A DNA stretch of 64,000 nt from Rhizobium sp. Root1220 (lineage in GTDB: Bacteria > Pseudomonadota > Alphaproteobacteria > Rhizobiales > Rhizobiaceae), in NCBI RefSeq assembly GCF_001426265.1, contig NZ_LMDG01000023.1:211826-275825 (forward strand). The letters run 5' to 3'. Below the pieces are notes generated by a model. The model was not told the origin of the DNA, ran no database searches, and saw only the letters and a program-made list of their open reading frames with translations. Both the position numbers and the translations under genes were made by a program. The stretch's first letter is position 1. Each line of letters starts with the position of its first letter. Of this stretch, positions 1 to 8,615 are shown piece by piece.

Positions 1-297
1 AGGATCGTCGCCGGGTCCAAGGCCGGCCTCGGCATAGGCCTGCACCGTCTTGAAATCAGCGAAATCGGGTGCTTGCTCCAGGTAGCGCACCGTCGATGAC
101 GGATGACGAAAGACCTCTCCCGACTGTGCCTCGACCAGGCCGGCAGCAATCTTCAGGAGCGTCGACTTGCCCGAGCCGTTGCGGCCGACAAGGCAAATCT
201 TGTCGCCGGGCTCGACCTGCAATGCCGCGCCGGCGAGCAGCGGCGCACCGCCAAAGCTCAGGAAAATGTCATCGAGTTTCAGAATGGGAGGTGCCAA
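1..297 (-). CDS. ABC-F family ATPase, N-terminal part (cut by window edge)
   Basis: This is the first ~99 residues of an ABC-type ATPase; the rest lies beyond the left edge. The reading frame opens with TTG at 297, preceded by a GGAG element nine bases upstream. It reads LAPPILKLDDIFLSFGG, then a Walker A motif (GRNGSGKST) near residues 38-46, and a Q-loop region. A soluble ATPase start without membrane segments, followed by the wording RYLEQAPDF, is typical of ABC-F/Uup proteins, which act on ribosomes rather than in transport. Only four bases separate it from thiN upstream, so the two are probably co-transcribed. The subtype cannot be assigned from this fragment. Confidence 0.75.
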   Translation of the reverse strand, partial: MAPPILKLDDIFLSFGGAPLLAGAALQVEPGDKICLVGRNGSGKSTLLKIAAGLVEAQSGEVFRHPSSTVRYLEQAPDFADFKTVQAYAEAGLGPGDDP

Positions 298-301
298 ATA
301 A

Positions 302-952
302 TCAGACTCCGGAAAGATCGTAGGGGCGGGCGAGCACTATGGCGCGGCCGCTTTCAAGCGAGAAGCGCACCTTGCCTTCCGCGACGTTGGAAATGGTGCG
401 CGACGAGCCGAAGGGCAAATGGAAATCGGCCAGCGGATAGCGGGCGTTTTCGATGGACAGACCACGAAGCTCGCTGAAGCCCGGGACGGAGAAGACGCTG
501 CCCGGCGGCAAGTCCAGTTCGATGTAGCCCCGGATAAGCGGCGAAGCCTCCTCGCTGCCGGATGTCAGCAGCACATCGAAGCCTTCCTCGGCCAGGTTGA
601 CAGCATAGAGCAAATGCTGGACCGCATGATCCGAGCGTTCTCCGGCGAGCGCGCCAGCAAGGATCAAGCGCCTTGCGCCGCGTCGGATCGCTTCCGAAAC
701 GGCGATTTCGCCGTCGGTCGACGCTTTTGCTGCGGGGTAGGGTTGCTTCGGAACGTCTTCAAACATGGCTTCGAGATCGGCGGGCGTGGAATCGAAGTCA
801 CCAACCCAAAGCTCGGGCACCACCCCAAGCGTGGCCGCGTGCCGCATGCCACCGTCAGCGGCAATAAAACGTGTTCCCGTGACCGTGTCGCGCAGCCGAT
901 CGGTCTGTTGCAACTCGCCGCCGAGCAGGATGGTGAAGGTAGACTGGCTCAT
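302..952 (-). CDS. thiN: Thiamine pyrophosphokinase
   Basis: Likely converts thiamine plus ATP to thiamine pyrophosphate in the cytoplasm. The protein is about 216 residues, the usual length. It carries the family signature FIAADGGMRHA near the N-terminus and WVGDFDS shortly after, the acidic metal/ATP-binding motif of the TPK catalytic domain; the C-terminal half is the thiamine-binding beta-sandwich. ATG at 952 (MSQSTF) is preferred to the ATG at 958 because family members begin MSQST; neither has a strong ribosome site. It completes a salvage route with the thiamine transporter thiBPQ 2.4 kb away on the other strand. No TPP riboswitch is seen in front of this gene itself. Confidence 0.88.
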   Translation of the reverse strand: MSQSTFTILLGGELQQTDRLRDTVTGTRFIAADGGMRHAATLGVVPELWVGDFDSTPADLEAMFEDVPKQPYPAAKASTDGEIAVSEAIRRGARRLILAGALAGERSDHAVQHLLYAVNLAEEGFDVLLTSGSEEASPLIRGYIELDLPPGSVFSVPGFSELRGLSIENARYPLADFHLPFGSSRTISNVAEGKVRFSLESGRAIVLARPYDLSGV

Positions 953-997
953 GGGCATTGCCCATAGCGCAAAGCGGGGAGAAAGGGAAAGGGTCGG

Positions 998-1531
998 TCA
1001 GGCTTCGTCAGCCATATCTCTGGCGTGCGCGTGAAAAACCTCTTCGAAACCCGAGATGAACTTCTCGAAGAGTTCGCCGAAAATCTCCACTTCCTGAGGT
1101 TTCCAGTCCGCGACGATCTCGGAGATGATCGCGAGCTTCTGCGCCCGCAATTCGGAAAGCAGCCTCTGGCCGAGCGGCGTCATCACGACGACGATCCGTC
1201 GCGCGTCGGCCTGTGACGCCTTGCGCATCAGAACATCGCGGCTGACCATGTCTGCGACGACCCGGCTTGCCCGCGACGGATCGATGCGCATCATCTCGGC
1301 GATGGTGCCAACAGTGACCTCTCCATCGGCCTGGGCGCGCCGAACGACGTCGAGGACATCAAGATGCGTCAGCTCAACGCCGGGGGTGACGCTCTGGATG
1401 GCAAGCCGCCCGATCAGTCGGCGCCCCATCATCAGCCGCATTCGCGTCATGCTCTGGCCGATGCGAACAACGCCTTCGTCGCTCTTTTCGCGGCTGTTCA
1501 GGTCCTCAAATTGCAGTTGGTTTTCGCGCAT
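998..1531 (-). CDS. MarR-family transcriptional regulator
   Basis: A 177-residue winged-helix regulator. The helix-turn-helix region reads VTVGTIAEMMRIDPSRASRV, followed by the wing segment MRKASQADARR, both classical MarR features. Long helices at both ends form the dimer interface. It is divergent from a DHA2-type efflux pump starting at 1649, and the ~117 bp between them hold palindromes. By family precedent it should repress the pump and itself until a small ligand binds. The ligand cannot be read from the sequence. thiN follows in the same direction after a 45 bp gap and may share the transcript. Confidence 0.88.
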   Translation of the reverse strand: MRENQLQFEDLNSREKSDEGVVRIGQSMTRMRLMMGRRLIGRLAIQSVTPGVELTHLDVLDVVRRAQADGEVTVGTIAEMMRIDPSRASRVVADMVSRDVLMRKASQADARRIVVVMTPLGQRLLSELRAQKLAIISEIVADWKPQEVEIFGELFEKFISGFEEVFHAHARDMADEA

Positions 1532-1575
1532 CCGATGATCATAGCAGAGCGAACGAGCGATGAGAATATGCTGAT

Positions 1576-1623
1576 GTCATTTATATGACGTTGACATTTG
1601 TATGCTAATAGCATATAAATGAC
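1576..1623. promoter_or_regulatory. Palindromic operator region between marR-type gene and efflux pump
   Basis: Three symmetrical elements sit in the divergent gap. GTCAT-N4-ATGAC is at 1576-1589, ATGCT-AAT-AGCAT at 1602-1614, and CATATAAATGAC at 1612-1623, which is the exact inverse of GTCATTTATATG at 1576-1587. Such AT-centred palindromes are typical MarR binding sites. Assignment to the adjacent regulator is inferred from position. The site at 1612-1623 covers an upstream in-frame ATG (1619) of the pump frame, which argues that translation starts later, at 1649. Confidence 0.6.
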
Positions 1624-1648
1624 GCTTGCCAATTCGGAACGAAGCCCC

Positions 1649-3184
1649 ATGGACATGCAGATTACCCAGTCGCCGCTAGTGACGGACCATCGTCGGCGGC
1701 TCATTCTTTTCCTATTCCTGATGAGCGCCATGTTCATGGCGACGCTGGACAACCAGATTGTCTCCACGGCACTCCCGACGATCGTCGGCGAATTCGGCCA
1801 CATCGAGCGCTTTGGCTGGATCGGCTCGGCCTATCTGCTGTCTCTGAGTGCCGTAATGCCGCTCTATGGTAAGCTTGGCGACCTCTTTGGCCGCAAGTAC
1901 GTGATGATGACGGCGATTGCGATCTTTACAGTCGGCTCTGCTGTCTGCGGCCTTGCGGTATCGATGAACAGCCTGATTGCCGCGCGGGTGCTCCAAGGGC
2001 TCGGCGGCGGTGGAATCATGGTCTCGATCTTCGCCGTCAACGCCGATCTCTTCGAACCGCGCGAGCGTGCACGGTATCAGAGCTACTCCAGCCTGGTGCT
2101 CATGGCGTCAGGGGCGATCGGGCCAGTTCTCGGCGGAACGATGAGTGACCTCTTCGGTTGGCGCTCGATCTTTCTTGTGAACATTCCGATCGGACTTATC
2201 GTCTTCGTCGGGCTGGCTTTCATGCTGCCCTACCGCAAGCCGCACCGCCGGCCGAAGATCGACTATGCGGGCGCCTTGCTGCTCGCGATGACGACCACCT
2301 GCATCGTACTGATGGCCGATGGTACCGAACTGTTCGGTTCCCTGATCGCTCCACAAAGCCTCGGCGTCATCGCGCTCGGCATTATCTGCGCCGTGGCCTG
2401 GGTATTCGTAGAGCGTCGGGCGCCGGAGCCGATCGTGCCCTTGCCGCTCTTTCGCAATTCCACCTTCAGCCTGCTGCTCGTCATGTCGATCATGAGCGGA
2501 GCGATCGGTATCGGTATGGTCAACTACTTCGCGCTCTTCCTGCAGACAACGACCGGTCTGTCGCCGTCGGCTGCCGGCGTGCTGTTCGTTCTGTTGACGG
2601 GTGGCATCGTTTGCGGCTCGCTGTCGGCCGGGCGTGTCATATCGTCGACGGGACGCTACAAGCCCTTCGCGATCGCGAGCCTTGCCTGCAGCGCCATCGC
2701 TTTTGCTTTGATTGCGCAGGTGCAGGCCGGCACATCGATCTATCTGATCGGCGCGATCATGGCGTTCCACGGCATAGGCATCGGTCTGGCGCAGCAGGTT
2801 CCGGTGATTGGCGTCCAGAATGCGGCACCCGCGCGTGATGTGGGCGCGGCGACCGGCTCGGTCACTCTCTCCCGCATGGGCGGCGCGTCGATCGCGATTT
2901 CAATCTACGGCGCAATTGTCGCGTCACAATTGAGCAAGGTCGGTGGGACCATACCCGGCGTGGCGGATATCGAGCAGCTGACGCCAAAGATGATGGCGGC
3001 GCTGCCGGATGCGGCGCGGACGGCCGTCGAGACGGCCTATGCGAATGCGTTCACGCCTCTGTTCATGACTTCCTGCGCCATCGCGCTCATCGGGCTCGTT
3101 GCCGCCGTTTTTCTGAAGCCGGTGCAACTGCCTCGAGCTGGTGAGGCAAAGCATCCCGCTCGTGTCGAGGAGGCTGCCGAATAG
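1649..3184 (+). CDS. MFS drug-efflux transporter, DHA2 (EmrB/QacA) family
   Basis: A ~511-residue proton-driven exporter of the 14-helix DHA2 family. Visible signatures are motif D1 in helix 1 (FMATLDNQIVSTALPTI), motif A in the first cytoplasmic loop (GKLGDLFGRKYV), and motif C in helix 5 (ASGAIGPVLGG), a drug:H+ antiporter hallmark. The start at 1649 (MDMQITQ) is preferred because the upstream ATG at 1619 lies inside the operator; ATG 1655 is also possible. No membrane-fusion partner (EmrA) is adjacent, so it may act alone in the inner membrane. Control by the divergent MarR regulator is likely. The substrate is unknown. Confidence 0.88.
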   Translation: MDMQITQSPLVTDHRRRLILFLFLMSAMFMATLDNQIVSTALPTIVGEFGHIERFGWIGSAYLLSLSAVMPLYGKLGDLFGRKYVMMTAIAIFTVGSAVCGLAVSMNSLIAARVLQGLGGGGIMVSIFAVNADLFEPRERARYQSYSSLVLMASGAIGPVLGGTMSDLFGWRSIFLVNIPIGLIVFVGLAFMLPYRKPHRRPKIDYAGALLLAMTTTCIVLMADGTELFGSLIAPQSLGVIALGIICAVAWVFVERRAPEPIVPLPLFRNSTFSLLLVMSIMSGAIGIGMVNYFALFLQTTTGLSPSAAGVLFVLLTGGIVCGSLSAGRVISSTGRYKPFAIASLACSAIAFALIAQVQAGTSIYLIGAIMAFHGIGIGLAQQVPVIGVQNAAPARDVGAATGSVTLSRMGGASIAISIYGAIVASQLSKVGGTIPGVADIEQLTPKMMAALPDAARTAVETAYANAFTPLFMTSCAIALIGLVAAVFLKPVQLPRAGEAKHPARVEEAAE

Positions 3185-3215
3185 TGGCAAGGGACGGCGT
3201 TGTTCGTCCTTGCCA
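3185..3215 (+). terminator. Hairpin just after the efflux pump gene
   Basis: Arms TGGCAAGGGACG (3185-3196) and CGTCCTTGCCA (3205-3215) form a long stem with one bulge directly after the TAG stop. No T-run follows, so it is either a weak or factor-assisted terminator or an mRNA 3'-end stabiliser. It separates the pump from the thiamine riboswitch transcript. Confidence 0.5.
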
Positions 3216-3249
3216 GATGCCAGCCATGGCGATACATCTGCAGACGCTC

Positions 3250-3345
3250 TAACGGGGTGCTGGGTGTCGTTTCGACACTTGGCTGAGAGGCTTGGCAAGC
3301 CAACCCGCGGAACCTGATCCGGCTAACACCGGCGGAGGGATTAGA
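3250..3345 (+). promoter_or_regulatory. TPP riboswitch (THI element) upstream of thiBPQ
   Basis: The conserved aptamer blocks are present in order: CGGGGTGCTGGGTG (about 3253), GGCTGAGAGG (about 3281), ACCCGCGGAACCTGATCCGG (from 3303), and CTAACACCGGCGGAGGGAT (about 3323). These match the TPP-binding core, with the CTGAGA and ACCTGATC segments intact. It lies 55 bp before the thiB start, whose Shine-Dalgarno region can be enclosed by a hairpin (3358-3399), suggesting control at translation initiation. Confidence 0.93.
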
Positions 3346-3357
3346 CGCGTGACACCA

Positions 3358-3399
3358 GGCACCGCCCTTTTCCTTCAAAAAACCAAGAGGAGAGGTGCC
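3358..3399 (+). promoter_or_regulatory. Candidate hairpin enclosing the thiB ribosome-binding site
   Basis: GGCACC at 3358-3363 and GGTGCC at 3394-3399 are perfect complements. The second arm abuts the thiB ATG, and the AGAGGAGAGG ribosome site lies just inside it. Pyrimidine-rich CCTTTTCCTTC in the loop could also pair with the purine-rich site. This is a plausible expression platform for the TPP riboswitch just upstream. Pairing was judged by eye, not folded. Confidence 0.5.
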
Positions 3400-4428
3400 A
3401 TGTTCAACCTTATATCCAAAAGACATTCGGGCGTTGCCTCAGCACTGGCGCTTCTTGCCGGTCTTGCTGCCACGAGCGCGCGGGCCGCCGACAAGACCTT
3501 GACCGTATATACCTACGAGAGTTTCACGTCGGAGTGGGGACCGGGACCGAAGGTCAAGGAGGCGTTTGAAAAAACCTGCGGCTGCCGCGTCAACTTCGTC
3601 AGTGTTGCCGATGGCGTTGCGTTGCTTTCGCGGCTCAAGCTGGAAGGTGCAGGCACAAAGGCTGATGTCGTGCTGGGCCTCGATACCAACCTCATCACCG
3701 AGGCCAAGGCGACAGGGCTCTTCGATCAAAGCGGCATCGATGTCAGCGCGCTCAAGGTGCCCGGTGACTATAGCGACGACGTATTCGTGCCATACGACTA
3801 CGGTCATTTTGCCGTAGTTTATGACACGCAAGCGATCAAAAGCCCGCCCCAGAGCATGAAGGATCTGGTCGAAGGCGATCCATCGCAGAAGATCGTCATC
3901 GAGGATCCGCGCACCTCCACGCCCGGCCTGGGTCTGTTGCTGTGGGTGAGGTCGGTCTATGGCGACAAGGCGCCGGAAGCCTGGGCAAAGCTCAAGAACC
4001 GCATCTTGACGGTGACTCCCGGATGGTCGGAGGCCTACGGGCTGTTCACCAAGGGCGAGGCACCCATGGTCCTCTCCTACACCACTTCACCTGCTTATCA
4101 CATGGTCGCCGAAAATACCGAACGCTATCAGGCGGCTTCTTTCTCCGAGGGTCACTACATCCAGATCGAGGTAGCAGGTCTGCTGAAGAACGCACCGGAC
4201 AAGGACCTCGCTCGAGATTTCCTGAAGTTCATGGTCACGCCCGGATTTCAGGACACCATTCCCACCAACAACTGGATGATGCCGGTGTCGGCGACATCGC
4301 AGCCTCTGCCCGACGCTTTCGCCAAGCTCGTCAACCCGTCGAAGACCTTCCTCATGCGTTCTGACGAGGTTGCAAGGAACCGCAAGGCGTGGATCGACGA
4401 ATGGCTGGCTGCCATGAGCATGAACTGA
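3400..4428 (+). CDS. thiB: Thiamine ABC transporter, periplasmic binding protein
   Basis: Periplasmic receptor for thiamine and its phosphates, delivering to ThiP/ThiQ. The 342-residue product has a Sec signal peptide (positive [11 protein letters not shown], hydrophobic core, cleavage after ARA near residue 29), and the mature protein begins [12 protein letters not shown], the standard ThiB/TbpA opening. The middle contains the family segment [14 protein letters not shown] 3400 is chosen because of AGAGGAGAGG upstream; the frame is open earlier, but that part overlaps the riboswitch. First gene of thiBPQ under a TPP riboswitch, so transport should fall when intracellular TPP is high. Confidence 0.93.
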   Translation: MFNLISKRHSGVASALALLAGLAATSARAADKTLTVYTYESFTSEWGPGPKVKEAFEKTCGCRVNFVSVADGVALLSRLKLEGAGTKADVVLGLDTNLITEAKATGLFDQSGIDVSALKVPGDYSDDVFVPYDYGHFAVVYDTQAIKSPPQSMKDLVEGDPSQKIVIEDPRTSTPGLGLLLWVRSVYGDKAPEAWAKLKNRILTVTPGWSEAYGLFTKGEAPMVLSYTTSPAYHMVAENTERYQAASFSEGHYIQIEVAGLLKNAPDKDLARDFLKFMVTPGFQDTIPTNNWMMPVSATSQPLPDAFAKLVNPSKTFLMRSDEVARNRKAWIDEWLAAMSMN

Positions 4429-6062
4429 TGCTCCTGACGAAGGCCGAGCGGCGATATGCGATGACTGGCGGGGTGGTGAGCCTCGCCGGCATCGCTGTTT
4501 TCGTCGGCCTTGCAGCGCTGGCATTGCTTCTTTCCAGCGGCACGTCGTCGATCGTCCCGGCTGTTACCGATCCCTACATTATTCGCGTTCTTCGTTTCAC
4601 TCTGATGCAAGCGGTGCTCTCCACCGTGCTTTCCATCGCCTTCGCCATCCCCGTGGCACAGGCATTGGCACGCCAGCCACATTTCTGGGGCCGTATCTGG
4701 ATTATCCGCCTCATGGCAGTGCCGATGGGTCTCCCCGTGCTGATCGGTGCACTGGGTCTGATCGGGATCTGGGGCCGGCAAGGCATCTTGAATTCCCTGC
4801 TGGCAGCCTTCGGCATGGCCGAACCGGTCAGCATCTATGGGCTGGGCGGTATCCTGTTGGCGCATGTCTTCTTCAACATGCCGCTTGCCTGCCGGCTGAT
4901 GCTGGCGGGCCTGGAACGGGTGCCGGCCGAATACTGGTTGATGGCGAGTGGCCTCGGCATGCGGCCCTTGGCGATCTTCCGTTTCATCGAATGGCCTGTG
5001 CTGCGCTCGATTATTCCGGGTATAGCCGGGCTGATCTTCATACTGTGCGCGACGAGTTTCACGCTGGTGCTGACCCTTGGCGGCGGGCCGGCCGCGACGA
5101 CGATCGAGGTCGCGATCTATCAATCTCTCCGCTTCGATTTCGATCCCGGCAGGGCGGTGGCACTGTCGCTGCTGCAAATCGTTCTGACGGCGCTCATCCT
5201 GGGTGTGCTGGCACTGCTGCCTACTGCCGGTGACGAGGGTGAAACAGCCGGAAGGGGCATCAAGCGTCCCGACGGACGATTGCCGGGGGCAAGGTTTGTC
5301 GACAGCGGGTTGCTGTTTGTCGCGGTGCTTTTCCTGGGTTTGCCGTTGATGTCCGTGTTGGTCGCGGGCCTGCGATCCAATCTTTATAAACTGATGACGG
5401 AGCCGGTCTTTTGGCAGTCAACGGCGACGAGCCTCGCCATCGCGCTTTTGGCCGCCATCCTGTCACTCGCGCTTTCGCTGATGTTGGTGCGTGCCCGCCA
5501 CGCGATTTCACTTCAGGCCGAGCGACAAGCGAACGTCCGGACGCTTTCCGCCTTGATGGGGGGCGCCTCCTCGCTGGTTCTGCTGGTGCCACCAATTGTA
5601 CTTGCGACCGGCTGGTTCATGGCGTTGAGAACCGTGGGCGATGTCACCACCTATGCGCCGCTGCTGATTGTTGCCATAAACGCGCTGATGTCCCTGCCTT
5701 TCGTCATGCGTGTCCTTGAGCCCGCTTATGTCATTCATCAGCGACGCACGCAGAAACTGGCTGCGAGCCTTGGCATTTCCGGTTGGGCGCGGCTACGTCT
5801 GGTCGATGGCCCGGGTTTGCGCACGCCGCTGCTGACTGCGCTCTCCTTCGCAATGGCGTTGTCGCTTGGGGATCTTGGCGCCGTTGCACTGTTCGGCTCC
5901 GATAGTTTCATCACACTCCCCTGGCTCGTCTACAGCCGCATGGGCAGTTACCGGACAAACGATGCGGATGGGTTGGCATTGATTCTCGGCATGGTCTGCC
6001 TGCTTCTGACCATTGCTGGCACGATGGGGCAGCCGCGGCGGGAGGCGGCTCTTCATGGCTGA
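4428..6062 (+). CDS. thiP: Thiamine ABC transporter, permease
   Basis: Inner-membrane permease of the thiamine uptake system, about 544 residues. It is a duplicated BPD_transp_1 protein: two half-permeases, each with an EAA-type loop (first near EYWLMASGLGMRPLAIFRFI, second near QKLAASLGISGWARLRLV) that docks with ThiQ. The start ATG at 4428 overlaps the thiB stop by one base (TGATG), indicating translational coupling. An upstream in-frame ATG at 4389 would overlap thiB by 40 bases and is less likely. The gene order thiB-thiP-thiQ is the conserved one. Confidence 0.92.
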   Translation: MLLTKAERRYAMTGGVVSLAGIAVFVGLAALALLLSSGTSSIVPAVTDPYIIRVLRFTLMQAVLSTVLSIAFAIPVAQALARQPHFWGRIWIIRLMAVPMGLPVLIGALGLIGIWGRQGILNSLLAAFGMAEPVSIYGLGGILLAHVFFNMPLACRLMLAGLERVPAEYWLMASGLGMRPLAIFRFIEWPVLRSIIPGIAGLIFILCATSFTLVLTLGGGPAATTIEVAIYQSLRFDFDPGRAVALSLLQIVLTALILGVLALLPTAGDEGETAGRGIKRPDGRLPGARFVDSGLLFVAVLFLGLPLMSVLVAGLRSNLYKLMTEPVFWQSTATSLAIALLAAILSLALSLMLVRARHAISLQAERQANVRTLSALMGGASSLVLLVPPIVLATGWFMALRTVGDVTTYAPLLIVAINALMSLPFVMRVLEPAYVIHQRRTQKLAASLGISGWARLRLVDGPGLRTPLLTALSFAMALSLGDLGAVALFGSDSFITLPWLVYSRMGSYRTNDADGLALILGMVCLLLTIAGTMGQPRREAALHG

Positions 6063-6771
6063 GGCGCAGTTCGCGATCGAGATGCGCAATGTCGGCCTTC
6101 GCCTCGGGGCGCAGGATTTTGATCTTGACTGCCGGCTTCCCGCCGGTGCCGTAATCGCGGTAACGGGAGCGTCCGGCGCTGGCAAGTCGACTCTCCTCAA
6201 CCTGCTGGCGGGGTTCGACACGGCTGCTCGGGGACAGATCATGATCGCCGGACAGGATGTCACCGGAGATCATCCGTCCAGACGGCCTGTTTCGCTGGTC
6301 TTCCAGGACAACAACCTCTTCGCGCACCTGGATATCTTCACCAACGTCGGTCTTGGCATTGATCCCGGCATGAAGCTCACGGTGTCGAATCGCCTGGCGG
6401 TCGCCAACGCACTTGAGAAGGTTGGACTTGCCGGTTTTGAACGACGGATGCCTGCCACGCTCTCGGGCGGGGAACGGCAACGGGCGGCATTTGCCCGCGC
6501 TCTTGTCCGCAAGCGCCCGGTACTGTTGCTCGATGAGCCATTCGCAGCACTCGATCCAGCGCTGAGAAGCGACATGGCGGCTCTGCTTCTGGGTGTGCAC
6601 CGTGAAAGCCACAATACCGTCGTCGTCGTTTCGCACGACCCGGACGAAGTCCGTCGCATCGCCGGCTTTGCTGTCTTCATCGATGGCGGCAGGATCGCGG
6701 TAGCAGCTCCAGTTGCCGACTTCCTCGCCCGCGAGGATCACCCCGGATTGAAGCAATTTCTCCACAGCTGA
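6055..6771 (+). CDS. thiQ: Thiamine ABC transporter, ATP-binding protein
   Basis: Cytoplasmic ATPase that powers thiamine import, 238 residues. It has Walker A GASGAGKS (about residues 38-45), Q-loop VFQDNNLF, signature LSGGERQR, Walker B VLLLDEPFAALD and the switch histidine in VVSHD. ATG 6055 overlaps the end of thiP by eight bases and has GGAGG ten bases upstream; the longer frame from 6013 lacks support. It is short for an ABC ATPase and has no C-terminal regulatory domain, as is normal for ThiQ. Confidence 0.92.
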   Translation: MAEAQFAIEMRNVGLRLGAQDFDLDCRLPAGAVIAVTGASGAGKSTLLNLLAGFDTAARGQIMIAGQDVTGDHPSRRPVSLVFQDNNLFAHLDIFTNVGLGIDPGMKLTVSNRLAVANALEKVGLAGFERRMPATLSGGERQRAAFARALVRKRPVLLLDEPFAALDPALRSDMAALLLGVHRESHNTVVVVSHDPDEVRRIAGFAVFIDGGRIAVAAPVADFLAREDHPGLKQFLHS

Positions 6772-6779
6772 CGAATATG

Positions 6780-6839
6780 TACGTGGCAACGGCACTTTCG
6801 CCATAATTTGAGTCGACCGAGAGACTCCCTAGCCACGTA
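6780..6839. other. Nested inverted repeats between thiQ and the M48 protease gene
   Basis: An outer pair TACGTGGC (6780-6787) / GCCACGTA (6832-6839) encloses an inner pair GAGTC (6810-6814) / GACTC (6823-6827). The element begins nine bases after the thiQ stop and is not followed by a T-run. It could be a structured 3' end of the thiBPQ transcript or a regulatory site for the downstream gene. No known RNA family was recognised. Confidence 0.4.
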
Positions 6840-7020
6840 GGCTTGCTAAAATCCAACGGCGCCACATTTAGTTAGAGTCTCGCTATGCAACCGATGCGGA
6901 AATCAGTTACAGCAAAGACTTGTGTCCCCGATTGTGCCTTGCAGGAACGGGGATGGATGCCGGTTGAACCATAATGTAAGAGACCGGAGCGCGAGGGAAG
7001 CGCGACGGCCGACAAGCACG

Positions 7021-8565
7021 ATGACTCGGAGAGCCAGACTGGACAGATTGACGACGTGGAAATTGCCCGCGCCTTCCAGTGATGGTTTTTTTGCAGCGTG
7101 CCGGTGGGTCCGGAGGACGTCGGTCGTCTCTGTTGCGACCCTGGCGCTCTACGGCTGCCAGTCCGCTCTTGAGCAATCATACCAGCCGAGCGTTGCTCCG
7201 TCGTCAAACCCGCAGATCGTCGATGAAGTCCAGAAGAACGATCCGCGCGCCGCGATGGGGGCGCGTGAGCATCCGCGCATTGTGGCGAGCTATGGTGGAG
7301 AGTATAAGGACGCCAAGACCGAGCGGCTCGTTGCCCGCATCGCCGGCGCTCTGACAGCGGTCTCCGAGAATCCAAGCCAGTCTTACCGCATCACCATCCT
7401 CAACTCTCCGGCTATCAACGCCTTTGCGCTGCCTGGGGGCTACCTCTACGTGACGCGTGGCTTGCTTGCGCTCGCCAATGATGCATCCGAAGTTGCGGCG
7501 GTCCTTTCTCACGAAATGGGCCATGTGACCGCCAACCATGGCATCGAGCGACAGAAGCGTGAGGAGGCTGAGGTCATCGCCAGTCGTGTCGTTGCCGAAG
7601 TCCTCTCGAGCGACATTGCCGGCAAGCAGGCACTGGCGCGCGGCAAGCTGCGATTGGCGGCATTTTCGCGGCAACAGGAATTGCAGGCCGATGTTATCGG
7701 CGTTCGCATGCTGGGCGAGGCGGGCTACGATCCCTACGCGGCCACTCGTTTCCTCGATTCCATGGCCGCCTACAGCCGCTTCATGTCGGTCGATCCGGAA
7801 GCCGACCAGAGCCTCGACTTCTTGTCGAGCCATCCAAACTCGGCACAACGCATCGAGCTCGCGCGCGACCATGCCCGCGCCTTCGGTCAGGAAGGCAAAG
7901 TCGGCGATACCGGCCGGGACTATTATCTGGATGGCATCGACGGCCTTCTTTATGGCGACAGTCCCGAGGAAGGCTATGTTCGCGGCCAGACTTTCCTGCA
8001 TGGCGGGCTTGGAATTCGCTTCGACGTGCCCCCGGACTTCAAGATTGACAACAAGGTCGAAGCCGTCATGGCGACCGGCCCGGGCGATGTTGCCGTCCGC
8101 TTCGACGGCGTGGCGGATAACCAAAACCAAAGCCTGACGAACTATATCTCCAGCGGATGGGTGACCGGGCTTGATCCGTCAACGATCCGGCAGATCACGG
8201 TCAACGGGATGGAGGCGGCAACCGCTCGTGCAAGTGCGGATCGTTGGGATTTCGACGTCACGGTCATCCGCAACAATTCCCAGATTTTCCGCTTCCTGAC
8301 GGCTGTGCCGAAAGGCAGTCCGGCATTGCAGCAGACGGCGGATGTGTTGCGCGCCAGCTTCCGCCGCATGACACCGGAAGAGGCTGCGTCGCTGAAGCCG
8401 CTGCGTGTTCGGGTCGTCACTGTCCGCGCAGGCGAAAATATTACCACGCTTGCGGCGCGCATGATGGGTACGGATCGAAAACTCGACCTCTTCAAGCTCA
8501 TCAACGCCTTGCCGACGGGCGCGTCGGTTTCTCCCGGCGAGCGGGTGAAGATCATTTCCGAGTAG
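7021..8565 (+). CDS. M48 family metalloprotease, lipoprotein
   Basis: Probable zinc protease anchored in the envelope. The start ATG at 7021 gives a 514-residue protein with a signal sequence ending in the lipobox LYGC, after which the Cys would be lipidated. The zinc motif HEMGH is at residues 164-168, and the third ligand lies in the ELQAD segment (E220). The C-terminal ~60 residues (VRAGENITTLAARM ... VSPGERVKII) look like a LysM-like module found in rhizobial homologues. Family members (BepA/LoiP-like) handle misfolded outer-membrane proteins, so a stress role fits the convergent rpoH2 neighbour, but this is inference. An upstream in-frame start at 6922 lacks a lipoprotein-like N-terminus and was not used. 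Confidence 0.85.
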   Translation: MTRRARLDRLTTWKLPAPSSDGFFAACRWVRRTSVVSVATLALYGCQSALEQSYQPSVAPSSNPQIVDEVQKNDPRAAMGAREHPRIVASYGGEYKDAKTERLVARIAGALTAVSENPSQSYRITILNSPAINAFALPGGYLYVTRGLLALANDASEVAAVLSHEMGHVTANHGIERQKREEAEVIASRVVAEVLSSDIAGKQALARGKLRLAAFSRQQELQADVIGVRMLGEAGYDPYAATRFLDSMAAYSRFMSVDPEADQSLDFLSSHPNSAQRIELARDHARAFGQEGKVGDTGRDYYLDGIDGLLYGDSPEEGYVRGQTFLHGGLGIRFDVPPDFKIDNKVEAVMATGPGDVAVRFDGVADNQNQSLTNYISSGWVTGLDPSTIRQITVNGMEAATARASADRWDFDVTVIRNNSQIFRFLTAVPKGSPALQQTADVLRASFRRMTPEEAASLKPLRVRVVTVRAGENITTLAARMMGTDRKLDLFKLINALPTGASVSPGERVKIISE

Positions 8566-8615
8566 AACCACCCGGTTTTTGCCGGGCAGTTGTGTCACTG
8601 GGGCAGTAAGCTGAA

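Noticed and set aside
8566..8615. Short CCCGG/CCGGG hairpin between the M48 gene and rpoH2 as a terminator
   Set aside because: The stem is only five to six base pairs and no T-run follows it on either strand.
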